Assembly: GCF_003583405.1 (NCBI RefSeq)
Contig: NZ_QXEC01000002.1
Span: 407,378 to 471,377 of the forward strand
Direction: 5' to 3'
DNA from: Micromonospora radicis
GTDB lineage: Bacteria; Actinomycetota; Actinomycetes; Mycobacteriales; Micromonosporaceae
Length of the DNA: 64,000 nucleotides
This document shows positions 44,764 to 53,280 of this stretch, piece after piece (position 1 is the stretch's first letter; every line of letters begins with the position of its first letter). The notes under the pieces were generated by a model, which searched no databases, was not told the origin of the DNA, and saw nothing but the letters and a program-made list of their open reading frames with translations. The translations under genes and the position numbers were made by a program.

Positions 44764-45126
44764 CCCCTGCGCTTCTTGCGGTGCGACCTGGCGAGGGTCA
44801 AGCCGAGCAGGGCGATGGCGCCCGGAACGGAAATTGCGAATCCGAGCGTGCTGGCCGCAACAACCATCCAGAACACGCCGACGAGGCAGGTGATCATGGC
44901 GAGCAGGGCCATGGCGCTGACGAGCATCTCGTGGTCGCGGAGGACCTCGCGGAGAAGCCCCAACCACGTCAGGCCCGGCTGGTCCGACACGGGCTGCTGA
45001 GTGGTCTTCCGGAACGGCAGGTCGCGGTCAGACTCGGCCACGAGGCGCCACCGCTCGTCGGTCGGTCCCAGACCGGGCGGTGAGCCACGAGCCGTACCTC
45101 GTCATGAGCGCGGATGAGCTGGCCAT
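44751..45126 (-). pseudogene. Small membrane protein gene with an apparent frameshift
   Basis: From the GTG at 45039-45041 a 96-residue protein with two membrane segments (LVSAMALLAMITCLVGVFWM and a second) ends at 44751. That start has no ribosome-binding site. A strong site, AAGGAGG, lies instead before the ATG at 45124-45126, in another frame. Reading from there and shifting by +1 inside GACCGACCGAC gives a continuous protein (...LTARSGTD / ERWRLVAESDRDL...). The 376-base span is one base more than a multiple of three. The shift may be a mutation, a sequencing error or recoding. No family is recognised. Confidence 0.55.
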
Positions 45127-45190
45127 GGTCAACCTCCTTAGGTCTGGTTCGGAGCCGCCTGGCTGCTGGGTGCCGGCGTCGGGTTGGGGT

Positions 45191-46096
45191 CTACAGGGCG
45201 GCGAGTGCGTCGTCCAGCAGGCGCTTGAGGTCGGTGCCGGTGACGGCGCGGGACTGGAGACTCTCGAACGACGATTCGACGATCTTGATGCGGTCCTCGT
45301 CCTCCCGGGTGGTGAGTTCGCCGGTGGCGTTCTCCTCGTAGATCACCGGCGGATCGTCGACGTTGGAGAACTCCAGGAGGACGTACGAGGACTGTCCCAT
45401 TCCGAGGTGTGCGCCGCTGCTGAAGGGGATCACTCGGAAATCGACCTTCGGGCTCTTCAGCGCCACCTTGAGTCGTTCGAGTTGCTCCCGCATGACGCTG
45501 GTGTCACCGACCTCGGCACCGACCACCCGCCGAATGGCCGCCTCGTCCACGACGAAGTTCGCCTTGGTCAGGGTGCCCTTGCTGGTCAGGAGTCGCTGGC
45601 GCCATCTCATCACCTCGACCTTCTGCGCGATCCGTCGCTCCACCTCGGCCTGTTCCTCACCGTTGAGGGACGATAACTGGTAGGCGTTCCGGAGTACGGC
45701 GGTCCGGTATTTCTCTGTCTGTAGGAGGCCGGGTACGTAGCACGGTTCGAAGGAGTGCAGGGCCTGTGCGATCTGTTCGTTCTCCAGATACTCGCGGAAA
45801 GCCTTGGAATGGACGTTGCTCATCTGGGGGAGGCTCGGGCGTCGGGCGATGTCCGCAATTCTGGTGAACTCCCGGACGGTGCTGTCGTCCGAGATCCGGT
45901 AGAGCGACAGAAGGGCGAGCAGATCGGTGTGGGAAACCCCGACCTCGCCGCTCTCGATCCGGGTCACCTTGGACTGGGACCAGTGCAACTCGGCGGCGAC
46001 CTGCTGCTGGGTGAAGCCCGTCGTCCGGCGCGTACGCGTGAGACGACGACTGAGCCTCCTGCGTTGATAGGCCGGCGCTTCCACTAGATTCGTCAT
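45191..46096 (-). CDS. XRE-family regulator with DUF5753 domain
   Basis: The 301-residue protein has an N-terminal helix-turn-helix (about 15-75) with TGFTQQQVAAELHWSQSKVT and a DUF5753 domain (about 95-285) with LHSFEPCYVPGLLQTEKYRT and HLGMGQSSYVLLEF. This is the widespread Streptomyces/Micromonospora type that pairs with DUF397 proteins. The ATG at 46094-46096 is well separated upstream from an AT-rich region with inverted repeats that may be its own operator. Confidence 0.9.
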   Translation of the reverse strand: MTNLVEAPAYQRRRLSRRLTRTRRTTGFTQQQVAAELHWSQSKVTRIESGEVGVSHTDLLALLSLYRISDDSTVREFTRIADIARRPSLPQMSNVHSKAFREYLENEQIAQALHSFEPCYVPGLLQTEKYRTAVLRNAYQLSSLNGEEQAEVERRIAQKVEVMRWRQRLLTSKGTLTKANFVVDEAAIRRVVGAEVGDTSVMREQLERLKVALKSPKVDFRVIPFSSGAHLGMGQSSYVLLEFSNVDDPPVIYEENATGELTTREDEDRIKIVESSFESLQSRAVTGTDLKRLLDDALAAL

Positions 46097-46167
46097 GTCA
46101 TCCGTCCGTTACCGTGAGTGATTTGCCTGGCTCTCCAGCGAGGTCAACTCCCCTCACGTTACTGCGA

Positions 46168-46197
46168 ATATGCAGAACGACTATCTGGGCTGCATAT
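46168..46197. promoter_or_regulatory. Inverted repeat ATATGCAG-N14-CTGCATAT
   Basis: Exact 8-bp arms lie at 46168-46175 and 46190-46197, and GCATATGC at 46192-46199 is itself palindromic. The block is unusually AT-rich for this genome and sits about 70 bases upstream of the XRE/DUF5753 gene, consistent with autoregulation. Confidence 0.5.
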
Positions 46198-46432
46198 GCT
46201 GTGATCGATGTCACCTGCACGTTTGCGGGGTCGGTCGACGTGGGTAAGGAGCCGGCTGGGCGGTCTGCGTGAACCGCTGGGTCACGTACAAATCACGGAG
46301 CGCAACCGACGCGTTCGTATCGTGTTCGTTCCACTCCGCCGGGTATTCGAACGCGGGCGTCGCGGTCGTTGTCAGTGAATTCACAGGAAACTGCTTCGAA
46401 TCCGCTTTCCCGGCGCGTCGCCGGACGGAGAG

Positions 46433-47623
46433 TCAGCCGTCGGCGCGCCGCCGGTGGAACGTCTCGTAGCCGGTCAGGGCGATCACGAACGCGATGAGCA
46501 GCCCGAGGGCGGCCAGGCCCGGCAGGAACCGGGCGGCGGGCAGGAGCAGCAGAACCGCGACCGGGGCGAGGAGTTGCACGATGGTCACCGACCGGACGCT
46601 GAAGCCGAGGAACGCCGCCCGGCCGGCGAGGAACAGCGCCACCCCGCCGACCAGGGCCACGGCGGCGGTCCAGCTCAACCGCAGCTCGTCGGGGTGGCCG
46701 GGCTGCTCGACAGCCATTCGTTCGAGGACCTGCTCCACGCCGAGCGAGTGATAGATGATCCCGGCGATCATCGGGAAGTGGGCCAGGCTGTAGGCGTTGC
46801 CGGCGATCCGCCCGCGGCGCTGGCCGGACTCCGCCGTCAACACCTGCCCCGCGGCTGCGGCGTTCTGGGCGTACAGCCCGTACAGGCACACGGTGCCGGT
46901 GAGGGTGAACATCGCGGCCAGCAGGATCGGCCCCTGGATCATCTGTGCGCCGATCCCCGCGCCGACCGAGATCAGCGACTCGCCGAGTGCGATGATCAAC
47001 ACCAGGCTGTGCCGCTCGGCGAAGTGGCCCGGACTGCGCACCGCCCACCCGCTGAAGATCGAGGCGATCAGGCCACCGGCCAGGTCGACGGCGAGCGCCG
47101 CGGTCCAGAGCACCAACTGGGCGAAGCCTTCGAGCACAGCACCGAGGACGAGCGGGATCCAGGCCAGCGCGGTGGTGACCGCGTAGATGTGGACCGTTCT
47201 CCGCAGCCGCCGGTCACCCTCCGCGGCCCAGTGGTACAGCACCAGGTGGACCGTCCGCAGGACGATGTAGGCCAGCACCAGGATCAGTCGCGGCGTCAAC
47301 ATGCCGGGACCGGACTGCCACGCGTCGGGGACGACCAGGGCGACGAGGAAGACGGCCGCCATCGCGACGGTGGTGCCGGCCCGGATCACCCCGATGTCGA
47401 TCCGGGCCTGGTTGCCCAGCCAGGAGTAGACCAGCCAGCAGATCCAGAGCAGTAGCAGGACGACGAGTCCCTGGGCCAGGGTCCGAGGTGTGGGCCGCTC
47501 GCTCATGAACTCGGTGACCCGGATGAAGGCGAAGACGAAGACCAGATCGAAGAAGATCTCGTACAGGGTGGTCCGGTGGGTCTCCGTGGTCATCACCAGG
47601 CGCGACCGGAAGATCGGCTGCAT
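46433..47623 (-). CDS. Low temperature requirement protein A (LtrA) family membrane protein
   Basis: The 396-residue protein has about 11 membrane segments and the LtrA signature near the start (TTLYEIFFDLVFVFAFIRVT) and in the middle (HFAERHSLVLIIALGESLIS). LtrA was named for cold growth in Listeria; the molecular function is unknown. The ATG at 47621-47623 follows GAGGA. The gap to the XRE gene (46097-46432) holds the inverted repeat described above and no other gene I can support. Confidence 0.9.
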   Translation of the reverse strand: MQPIFRSRLVMTTETHRTTLYEIFFDLVFVFAFIRVTEFMSERPTPRTLAQGLVVLLLLWICWLVYSWLGNQARIDIGVIRAGTTVAMAAVFLVALVVPDAWQSGPGMLTPRLILVLAYIVLRTVHLVLYHWAAEGDRRLRRTVHIYAVTTALAWIPLVLGAVLEGFAQLVLWTAALAVDLAGGLIASIFSGWAVRSPGHFAERHSLVLIIALGESLISVGAGIGAQMIQGPILLAAMFTLTGTVCLYGLYAQNAAAAGQVLTAESGQRRGRIAGNAYSLAHFPMIAGIIYHSLGVEQVLERMAVEQPGHPDELRLSWTAAVALVGGVALFLAGRAAFLGFSVRSVTIVQLLAPVAVLLLLPAARFLPGLAALGLLIAFVIALTGYETFHRRRADG

Positions 47624-47778
47624 CGCACCATCCTCATCGGCCCGCCTGCCCCGGCGGTGGCATTCGGCGTCACACCGACCGGGGCGTACGCCATAGCGCC
47701 CGAGGTGACCGTCGTGGTCGTCCGAACGGGTGACCACCCGCGACCCCGGCCGTCCGGGCCGTCGCGCTCGCGGGGGTG

Positions 47779-48150
47779 CTAGCCGCGCCCCGCGTCGCGT
47801 TCGGCGAGTTGTTTGAGGGTGAGCAGTTGCCGTCGGGCACCACCAGCACGTAGGGCAGGTAGGCGTTCATGATCATCCCGGTCAGTTGTACGCCGGGCTC
47901 GATGGAGAGGATCCGACCGTGCCTGCGCCCACCGGCGGTGGTGAACGCCTCTCCCACCCGGGGGTTCGGGAAACCCGACCGCCGGGGAGAGCGCCGGCCG
48001 AGATTGTCGATCCAGGCGTAGGAGTACGGCGCCAGCCGGATCTGGGCGACCCACGGCCAGACCAGTACGGCCGGCGCCGCCACCGGCACGCCTCGCCAGG
48101 CCCGAAGCGGGGGCGACGACGAAGTCGTCCGCCGTTCCCTTGCCGGTGCC
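47779..48150 (-). pseudogene. Decayed SRPBCC/START-like protein gene
   Basis: Family-like segments are split over two reading frames. One frame gives GTADDFVVAPASGLAR, the other gives WRGVPVAAPAVLVWPWVAQI, LAPYSYAWIDNLGRRSPR and RILSIEPGVQLTG, and the first frame then gives the ending QLLTLKQLAERDAGRG before the stop at 47779. Placed end to end they read like a small SRPBCC protein I recall from actinomycetes (VWPW, YSYxWIDNLGRRSP, then a C-terminal helix). At least two frameshifts are needed, and the middle is too short, so the gene is probably dead. Confidence 0.65.
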
Positions 48151-48225
48151 GACCTCCACCACGGAGGATGGCGTACCGCCGTGGTGCCCATGCTGGAGCG
48201 TTGCGGCGGAACGGCGAACGGGTTG

Positions 48226-48286
48226 CCCGCAGACGGAACCGCGGTGACCACCCTCCTGGGGTGGCCACCGCGGTTCCGTCTGCGGG
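48226..48286 (-). terminator. 21-bp perfect stem, terminator of the fatty-acid oxidation operon
   Basis: CCCGCAGACGGAACCGCGGTG (48226-48246) and its exact reverse complement (48266-48286) flank a 19-base region that itself folds (CCACCC/GGGTGG). It starts 8 bases beyond the fadB-type stop codon. The stem is far longer than an ordinary terminator. Confidence 0.8.
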
Positions 48287-48293
48287 GGCGGGC

Positions 48294-50360
48294 TCAGCCG
48301 GCCAGGCTGGCCACCCCGCGGCGCAGGAAGCGTTGGCCGGTGACCCGCTCGCTGGTGCCGGTCCGGTCCAGGTACGGCGTGACACCACCCAGGTGGAACG
48401 GCCAACCCGCTCCGAGGATCATGCACAGGTCGATGTCCTGGGCCTCGGCGACGACACCCTCGTCGAGCATCAACCGGATCTCCTCGGCAAGGGCGTCCAG
48501 CGCGTTGCGGCGTACCTGCTCCTCGGTGAGCGGTTGGTCGCCGACCACCAGCAGCTTCGCCACCTCGGCGTTGATCTCGTCGTCGACGACGATCGGCTGG
48601 CCGGAGTCGGCGATCCGCTTGAGGTTCTCGCTGACCCCGTACCGGTCCGGGTACGCCGCGTGCAGGGTGCCGCCCACGTGGTACGCCACGGCCGGGCCGA
48701 CCAGCTGGAGCAGGGCGAGCGGACGCATCGGCAGGCCCAACGGGTCCAGCGCCCGGTTCGCCACGTCCAGCGGGGTACCCGCGTCGACGGCCGCGAAGAC
48801 GGTGCCGAGAAACCGGGTCAGCAGCCGGTTGACCACGAACGCCGGAGCGTCCTTCACCAGCACACTCGACTTCTTCAGCTGTTTGCCGACCGCGAACGCG
48901 GTGGCCAGCGTGGCGTCGTCGGTGCGCTCGCCGCTGACGATCTCCAGCAGCGGCAGCACCGCCACCGGGTTGAAGAAGTGGAAGCCCACCACCCGCTCGG
49001 GATGCGTCAGGTCCGCGGCCATCGCCGTGATCGACAGCGAGCTGGTGTTGGTGGCGAGCACCGCCTCCGGCTTGACGATCTTCTCCAGTTCGGCCCAGAC
49101 CTGCTTCTTGACGTCCAGGTCCTCGAAGACCGCCTCGATGACGAAGTCGGCATCGGCGAACGCGCTCTTGTCGACCGAGCCGCTGACCAGGCCGTACAGC
49201 TTGGCGGCGGTGCCCTTGTCCATCCGGCCCCTGCTGACGGCCTTCTCGATCTGGGTGTGCACGTAACCGACACCGGAGTCGACGCGGGCCTGGTCCAGGT
49301 CGGTCAGCACCACCGGCACCTGTAGGCGGCGGGCGAACAGCAGCGCGAGCTGGCTGGCCATCAGGCCGGCGCCGACGATGCCGACCTTCGTCACCGGCCG
49401 GGCCAGGCCCTTGTCCGGTGCGCCGGCCGGTCGCTTGGCCCGCCGCTGCACCAGGTCGAAGGCGTACAGACCGCTGCGCAGTTCCTCGGAGAAGACCAGG
49501 TCGGCCAGGGCCTCGTCCTCGGCGGCGGTGCCGGTGGCGAAGTCGGCGTCCTTCGCCGTCTCCAGCAGGTCCAGCGCCCGGTACGCGGCCGGCACCGCAC
49601 CGTGCAGCCGCTGGTCCAGCGTCTGCCGGGCGAAGTAGAGCACGCCCGCCCACATGTCCCTGTCGACCTCGGGCCGGGTGACGGTGACCTCGCCGCGTAC
49701 CACCCCGGCAGCCCACTCCAGCGACCGCTCCAGGAAGTCGGCCGGCTCCAGCAGCACGTCGGCGATGCCCAGCTCGGCGGCCTGCTTCGGCTTGAGCATC
49801 TTGTTCTGCATCAGCGGGTTCTGGATGATCACCTGGGTCGCCGCCGGGATGCCGATCAGGTTCGGCAGCAGCTGGGTGCCGCCCCAACCGGGGATCAGGC
49901 CGAGCGAGACCTCGGGCAGCGCCAGCGCCGCCGCGCCGCCGGAGAGCGTCCGGTAGTGGCAGTGCAGCGCCAGCTCCAGGCCACCGCCCATCGCCGCGCC
50001 GTTGACGAAGGCGAAGGTCGGGACCGGGCTGTCCTTGAGCCGGGCGAAGACCCGGTGGCCGAGGCGGCCGATCTCCAGCGCCTGCGCCCGGTCGGCGAGC
50101 AGCGGCAGACTGGTGATGTCCGCGCCGACACAGAAGATGTACGGCTTGCCGGTGACCGCGATGAACGCCGGGTCGGCGGCCAGGGCAGCGCTGATCGCCT
50201 CGTCCAGGCTGGTCAGGCCGCCCGGACCGAAGGTGTTCGGCTTGGTGTGGTCGAATCCGTTGTCGAGGGTGATCAGGGCGGCCGGACGGTCCAGCCCCGG
50301 CACGTTCACCTGGCGCAGCAGCGCCCTGGTGACCACCTCGTTGGGTGCCGCGAGGCTCAC
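48294..50360 (-). CDS. fadB: Fatty-acid oxidation complex alpha subunit (FadB/FadJ-like)
   Basis: The bifunctional protein hydrates enoyl-CoA and oxidises 3-hydroxyacyl-CoA in beta-oxidation. The 688-residue protein has an N-terminal crotonase domain with AMGGGLELALHCHYR and LGLIPGWGGTQLLPNL, then an NAD-binding 3-hydroxyacyl-CoA dehydrogenase domain with KVGIVGAGLMASQLALLFAR and ATNTSSLSITAMA, the catalytic His in GFHFFNPVAVLPLLEI, and two C-terminal helical domains. The GTG at 50358-50360 follows AAAGGAGA; a further upstream in-frame start would add the translation of a repeated element. It probably forms an operon with the upstream thiolase gene. Confidence 0.93.
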   Translation of the reverse strand: MSLAAPNEVVTRALLRQVNVPGLDRPAALITLDNGFDHTKPNTFGPGGLTSLDEAISAALAADPAFIAVTGKPYIFCVGADITSLPLLADRAQALEIGRLGHRVFARLKDSPVPTFAFVNGAAMGGGLELALHCHYRTLSGGAAALALPEVSLGLIPGWGGTQLLPNLIGIPAATQVIIQNPLMQNKMLKPKQAAELGIADVLLEPADFLERSLEWAAGVVRGEVTVTRPEVDRDMWAGVLYFARQTLDQRLHGAVPAAYRALDLLETAKDADFATGTAAEDEALADLVFSEELRSGLYAFDLVQRRAKRPAGAPDKGLARPVTKVGIVGAGLMASQLALLFARRLQVPVVLTDLDQARVDSGVGYVHTQIEKAVSRGRMDKGTAAKLYGLVSGSVDKSAFADADFVIEAVFEDLDVKKQVWAELEKIVKPEAVLATNTSSLSITAMAADLTHPERVVGFHFFNPVAVLPLLEIVSGERTDDATLATAFAVGKQLKKSSVLVKDAPAFVVNRLLTRFLGTVFAAVDAGTPLDVANRALDPLGLPMRPLALLQLVGPAVAYHVGGTLHAAYPDRYGVSENLKRIADSGQPIVVDDEINAEVAKLLVVGDQPLTEEQVRRNALDALAEEIRLMLDEGVVAEAQDIDLCMILGAGWPFHLGGVTPYLDRTGTSERVTGQRFLRRGVASLAG

Positions 50361-50372
50361 TGAGTCTCCTTT

Positions 50373-50474
50373 GTTCCCGACTGCGGGGCTCGCAAGCTCA
50401 CTCCTCGCGCTCACCTGTCCCCTCCGTTCCCGACTGCGGGGCTCGCAAGTTCACTCCTCGCGCTCACCTGTCTC
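50373..50474. repeat. 53-bp tandem duplication (GTGAGCGCGAGGAGTGA element)
   Basis: Two copies with a 53-base period (50373-50425 and 50426-50474) differ at one base across the first 46 positions. On the minus strand each begins GTGAGCGCGAGGAGTGA. The 3' copy overlaps the thiolase stop codon (translated, the gene-end copy would encode SARSELASPAVGN just after the stop in another frame). I recall the same element in front of many Micromonospora genes. Confidence 0.85.
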
Positions 50475-51660
50475 CACCCTCCCAGTGCGGGTTCTCCCAG
50501 ATGACCGTGCCGCCCATGCCGATGCCGATACACATCGCGGTGAGGCCGTAGCGGACCTCCGGGTGTTCGGCGAACTGCCGGGCGAGCTGGGTCATCAGGC
50601 GTACGCCGGAGGAGGCGAGCGGGTGGCCGATGGCGATCGCGCCGCCCCACTGGTTGACCCGGGGGTCGTCGTCGGCGATGCCGAAGTGGTCGAGGAAGGC
50701 GAGCACCTGCACGGCGAACGCCTCGTTCAGCTCGAACAGGCCGATGTCGTCGATGGTCAGGCTGGCGATGCGCAGCGCCTTCTCCGTCGACGGGATCGGG
50801 CCGATGCCCATCACCTCGGGCTCGACGCCGACGAAGCCGTACGACACCAGCCGCATGGCGACCGGCAGCCCCAACTCGCGGGCGACGTCCTCGGCCACCA
50901 GCAGGCTGGCGGTCGCGCCGTCGTTCAGGCCGGCCGCGTTGCCGGCGGTGACCTTGCCGTGCGGGCGGAACGGGGTCTTGAGGGTGGCGAGCTTCTCCAT
51001 CGAGGTGTCCCGGGGCGCCTCGTCCACAGTGGCCAGACCCCAGCCGGTCTCCGGGTCGCGGATCGCCACCGGCACCAGGTCGTCCTGGAACTTTCCGTTC
51101 GCGTACGCCTTCGCGGTCTTCTGCTGCGAGGCGAGCGCGAACGCGTCGGTGCGCTCCTTGGTGATGTGCGGAACCCGGTCGTGCAGGTTCTCCGCCGTGG
51201 AGCCCATCACCAGCGCGGATGGGTCGACCAACTTCTCCGCCACGATGCGCGGGTTCGGGTCGACGCCCTCGCCCATCGGGTGCCGGCCCATGTGCTCGAC
51301 ACCACCGGCGATCGCCACGTCGTACGCGCCCACGGCGATCCCGCTGGCGACGGTGGTCACCGCGGTCATCGCGCCGGCGCACATCCGGTCGATGGCGAAA
51401 CCGGGCACCGTCTTGGGCAGACCCGACAGCAGCGCGGCGGTACGGCCGATGGTCAGCCCCTGGTCGCCGATCTGGGTGGTGGCCGCGATGGCCACCTCCT
51501 CGACCCGCTCCGGCGGCAGCTGTGGGTTGCGGCGCAGCAGTTCACGGATGCATCGGATCACCAGGTCGTCGGCGCGGGTGTTGGCGTACATGCCACCCGC
51601 CTTGCCGAACGGGGTACGGACGCCGTCGACGAAGACGACATCCCGAACTTCACGGGGCAC
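50464..51660 (-). CDS. fadA: Acetyl-CoA C-acyltransferase (thiolase, FadA-like)
   Basis: Thiolase cleaves 3-ketoacyl-CoA to acetyl-CoA and a shortened acyl-CoA. The 398-residue protein has the active-site Cys in IDRMCAGAMTAV, the motif ELNEAFAVQVLAFL, the His in GGAIAIGHPLASSG and the C-terminal Cys in TAMCIGIGMGGTVIWE. The GTG at 51658-51660 follows TAGGAGG. It precedes the alpha-subunit gene by about 100 bases, so the two probably form a complete beta-oxidation complex. Confidence 0.95.
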   Translation of the reverse strand: MPREVRDVVFVDGVRTPFGKAGGMYANTRADDLVIRCIRELLRRNPQLPPERVEEVAIAATTQIGDQGLTIGRTAALLSGLPKTVPGFAIDRMCAGAMTAVTTVASGIAVGAYDVAIAGGVEHMGRHPMGEGVDPNPRIVAEKLVDPSALVMGSTAENLHDRVPHITKERTDAFALASQQKTAKAYANGKFQDDLVPVAIRDPETGWGLATVDEAPRDTSMEKLATLKTPFRPHGKVTAGNAAGLNDGATASLLVAEDVARELGLPVAMRLVSYGFVGVEPEVMGIGPIPSTEKALRIASLTIDDIGLFELNEAFAVQVLAFLDHFGIADDDPRVNQWGGAIAIGHPLASSGVRLMTQLARQFAEHPEVRYGLTAMCIGIGMGGTVIWENPHWEGGDR

Positions 51661-51775
51661 TGGAGCCTCCTAGCCGGCACTGGCGTTTCCCCGAACATTA
51701 CCCGCCAGTAACAATCCCCGCCCCCGCTCCGCCCTGTGGCCCACACCACACCACCCCCGCCCGGCCCCGCCCGGC

Positions 51776-51836
51776 GTTGATCATGAACTTGTTGTCACGA
51801 CACGCCGACGACCGGCGCAACAACTTCATGATCAAC
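51776..51836. repeat. Dispersed palindrome family A, copy 2
   Basis: GTTGATCATGAACTTGTTG (51776-51794) and CAACAACTTCATGATCAAC (51818-51836) are inverted repeats with one mismatch. The core matches the copy at 351-429. It lies between the divergent thiolase gene and the 3' end of the RNase D gene. Confidence 0.85.
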
Positions 51837-51848
51837 CCCTCTGGCCGA

Positions 51849-51912
51849 CGGGGTGGGGGTGGGGGTGGGGGTGGGGGACGGGGTGGGGGTGGGGGTGGGG
51901 TTAGGGGGGTGG
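51849..51912. repeat. G-rich microsatellite (GGGGGT)n
   Basis: The plus strand carries repeated GGGGGT units interrupted by GGGGGAC, up to the RNase D stop codon at 51901-51903. The run could form a G-quadruplex on the plus strand and is C-rich in the RNase D transcript. Confidence 0.85.
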
Positions 51913-53220
51913 GAGGAGGGCTTCGGCGAGGGCGGGGAGGAGCAGGGTGAGCTGCCACTCGCGGGCGTTCATGGTGCGTAGGGCTTCGGCGACCGCGCTC
52001 TCGGTGATCTCCTCCGGGGGCTGCCAGGCGATGCGGCGGATGGTGTCGGGGGAGATCAGGTTCTCCGGTGGCAGGTTGTGCTCGGCGGCCAACCGCAACA
52101 CCAGCTCGCGGGCGCGGGCCAACCGCGCGGCGGCGGCCGGATCCCGCTCGGCCCAGCGGTGCGGCGGCGGCGGTCCCTCCACCGTCGGCGTCACCGGCAA
52201 CTCGTCGTCGGGCAGTTGCCGCGCGTCGTCCAGCGCCGCCAGCCAGGTGCGGGCCAGCCGGCGTACCGACCGGCCACCGAAACCGGGCAGGGTGAGCAGG
52301 GTCTTCTCGTCCTTCGGGTCCAGTTCCGCCGCGGCGACGATGGCCGAGTCGGGCAGCACCCGACCCGGCGCGGAGTCCCGGCGGGCGGCGATCTGGTCCC
52401 GGGCGTACCACAGCGAGCGGACCCGTGCCTGGGCGCGCGCGCCGCGTACCCGGTGGATGCCGGAGGTACGCCGCCACGGCTCGGCCCGCACCCGTGGCGG
52501 ACGGGCACCGGTACGCACCAGCGCGGCGAACTCCTCCGCCGCCCACTGCGACTTGCCCTGCCGGGTCAACTCGGCGTCGAGCGCGTCGCGCAGGTCCGTC
52601 AGCAACTCCACGTCCAGCGCGGCGTAGGTCAGCCAGGACTCCGGCAGCGGCCGGCTGGACCAGTCGGCGGCGGAATGGTGCTTCTCCAGGCTGAAGCCGA
52701 GCAGTTGTTCGGTGAGCGCGGCCAGGCCGACCCGTTCGAAGCCGGCGAGCCGCGCGGCCAGTTCGGTGTCGAACAGTCGGCGCGGCCGGAGTCCCAACTC
52801 GGCCAGGCAGGGCAGGTCCTGGTTCGCGGCGTGCAGCACCCACTCGGTGTCGGCGATCACCTCGTCCAGGGCGCTCAGGTCGGGCAGCGGTACCGGGTCG
52901 ATCAGCGCGGTGCCGGCGCCCCGACGGCGTAGCTGCACGAGGTATGCCCGCTGGCTGTAGCGGTAGCCGGAGGCGCGTTCGGCGTCCAGGGCCACCGGCC
53001 CGTTGCCGGCCGCGAATCGGGCCACCACCTCGGCCAGTTGCTCCGGTGCGGTCACCGGATCCGGGGTGCCCTCACGGGGCGCGGTCAGCGGCACGGACTC
53101 GCCGCCGGTGGGTTCGGTCCCCGCGTCCGACGGCTCCGGCCGCGCCGACGGCGGGTGGTGCGGATCGGTGCCCGTACGGCTTGCGGCGGCCCGACGGCGC
53201 AGGGGTGGTTCGTCGGTCAC
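51901..53220 (-). CDS. rnd: Ribonuclease D-like 3'-5' exonuclease with HRDC domain
   Basis: The 439-residue protein has a Pro/Glu-rich N-terminus, a DEDD exonuclease domain (about 60-225) with VALDAERASGYRYSQRAYLV, EWVLHAANQDLPCLAELGL, FDTELAARLAGFERVGLAAL and TYAALDVELLTDL, then an HRDC domain (about 260-340) and a second helical domain at the end. It should trim RNA 3' ends. The GTG at 53218-53220 is the start. The protein ends in ALLPPP, within the G-rich microsatellite. Confidence 0.93.
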   Translation of the reverse strand: MTDEPPLRRRAAASRTGTDPHHPPSARPEPSDAGTEPTGGESVPLTAPREGTPDPVTAPEQLAEVVARFAAGNGPVALDAERASGYRYSQRAYLVQLRRRGAGTALIDPVPLPDLSALDEVIADTEWVLHAANQDLPCLAELGLRPRRLFDTELAARLAGFERVGLAALTEQLLGFSLEKHHSAADWSSRPLPESWLTYAALDVELLTDLRDALDAELTRQGKSQWAAEEFAALVRTGARPPRVRAEPWRRTSGIHRVRGARAQARVRSLWYARDQIAARRDSAPGRVLPDSAIVAAAELDPKDEKTLLTLPGFGGRSVRRLARTWLAALDDARQLPDDELPVTPTVEGPPPPHRWAERDPAAAARLARARELVLRLAAEHNLPPENLISPDTIRRIAWQPPEEITESAVAEALRTMNAREWQLTLLLPALAEALLPPP

Positions 53221-53280
53221 CTGACAACCCTAGTGCGCGAGCGGATCGCGCGGCGCGCACCCGCCCTGCCGCGTGTCGGC

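Noticed and set aside
46269..46469. 66-residue plus-strand frame beside LtrA
   Set aside because: Codon usage is poor, it overlaps the LtrA 3' end and it has no ribosome-binding site.
50373..50474. CRISPR array or insertion-sequence end
   Set aside because: Only two tandem copies, no spacers, no transposase and no target-site duplication.
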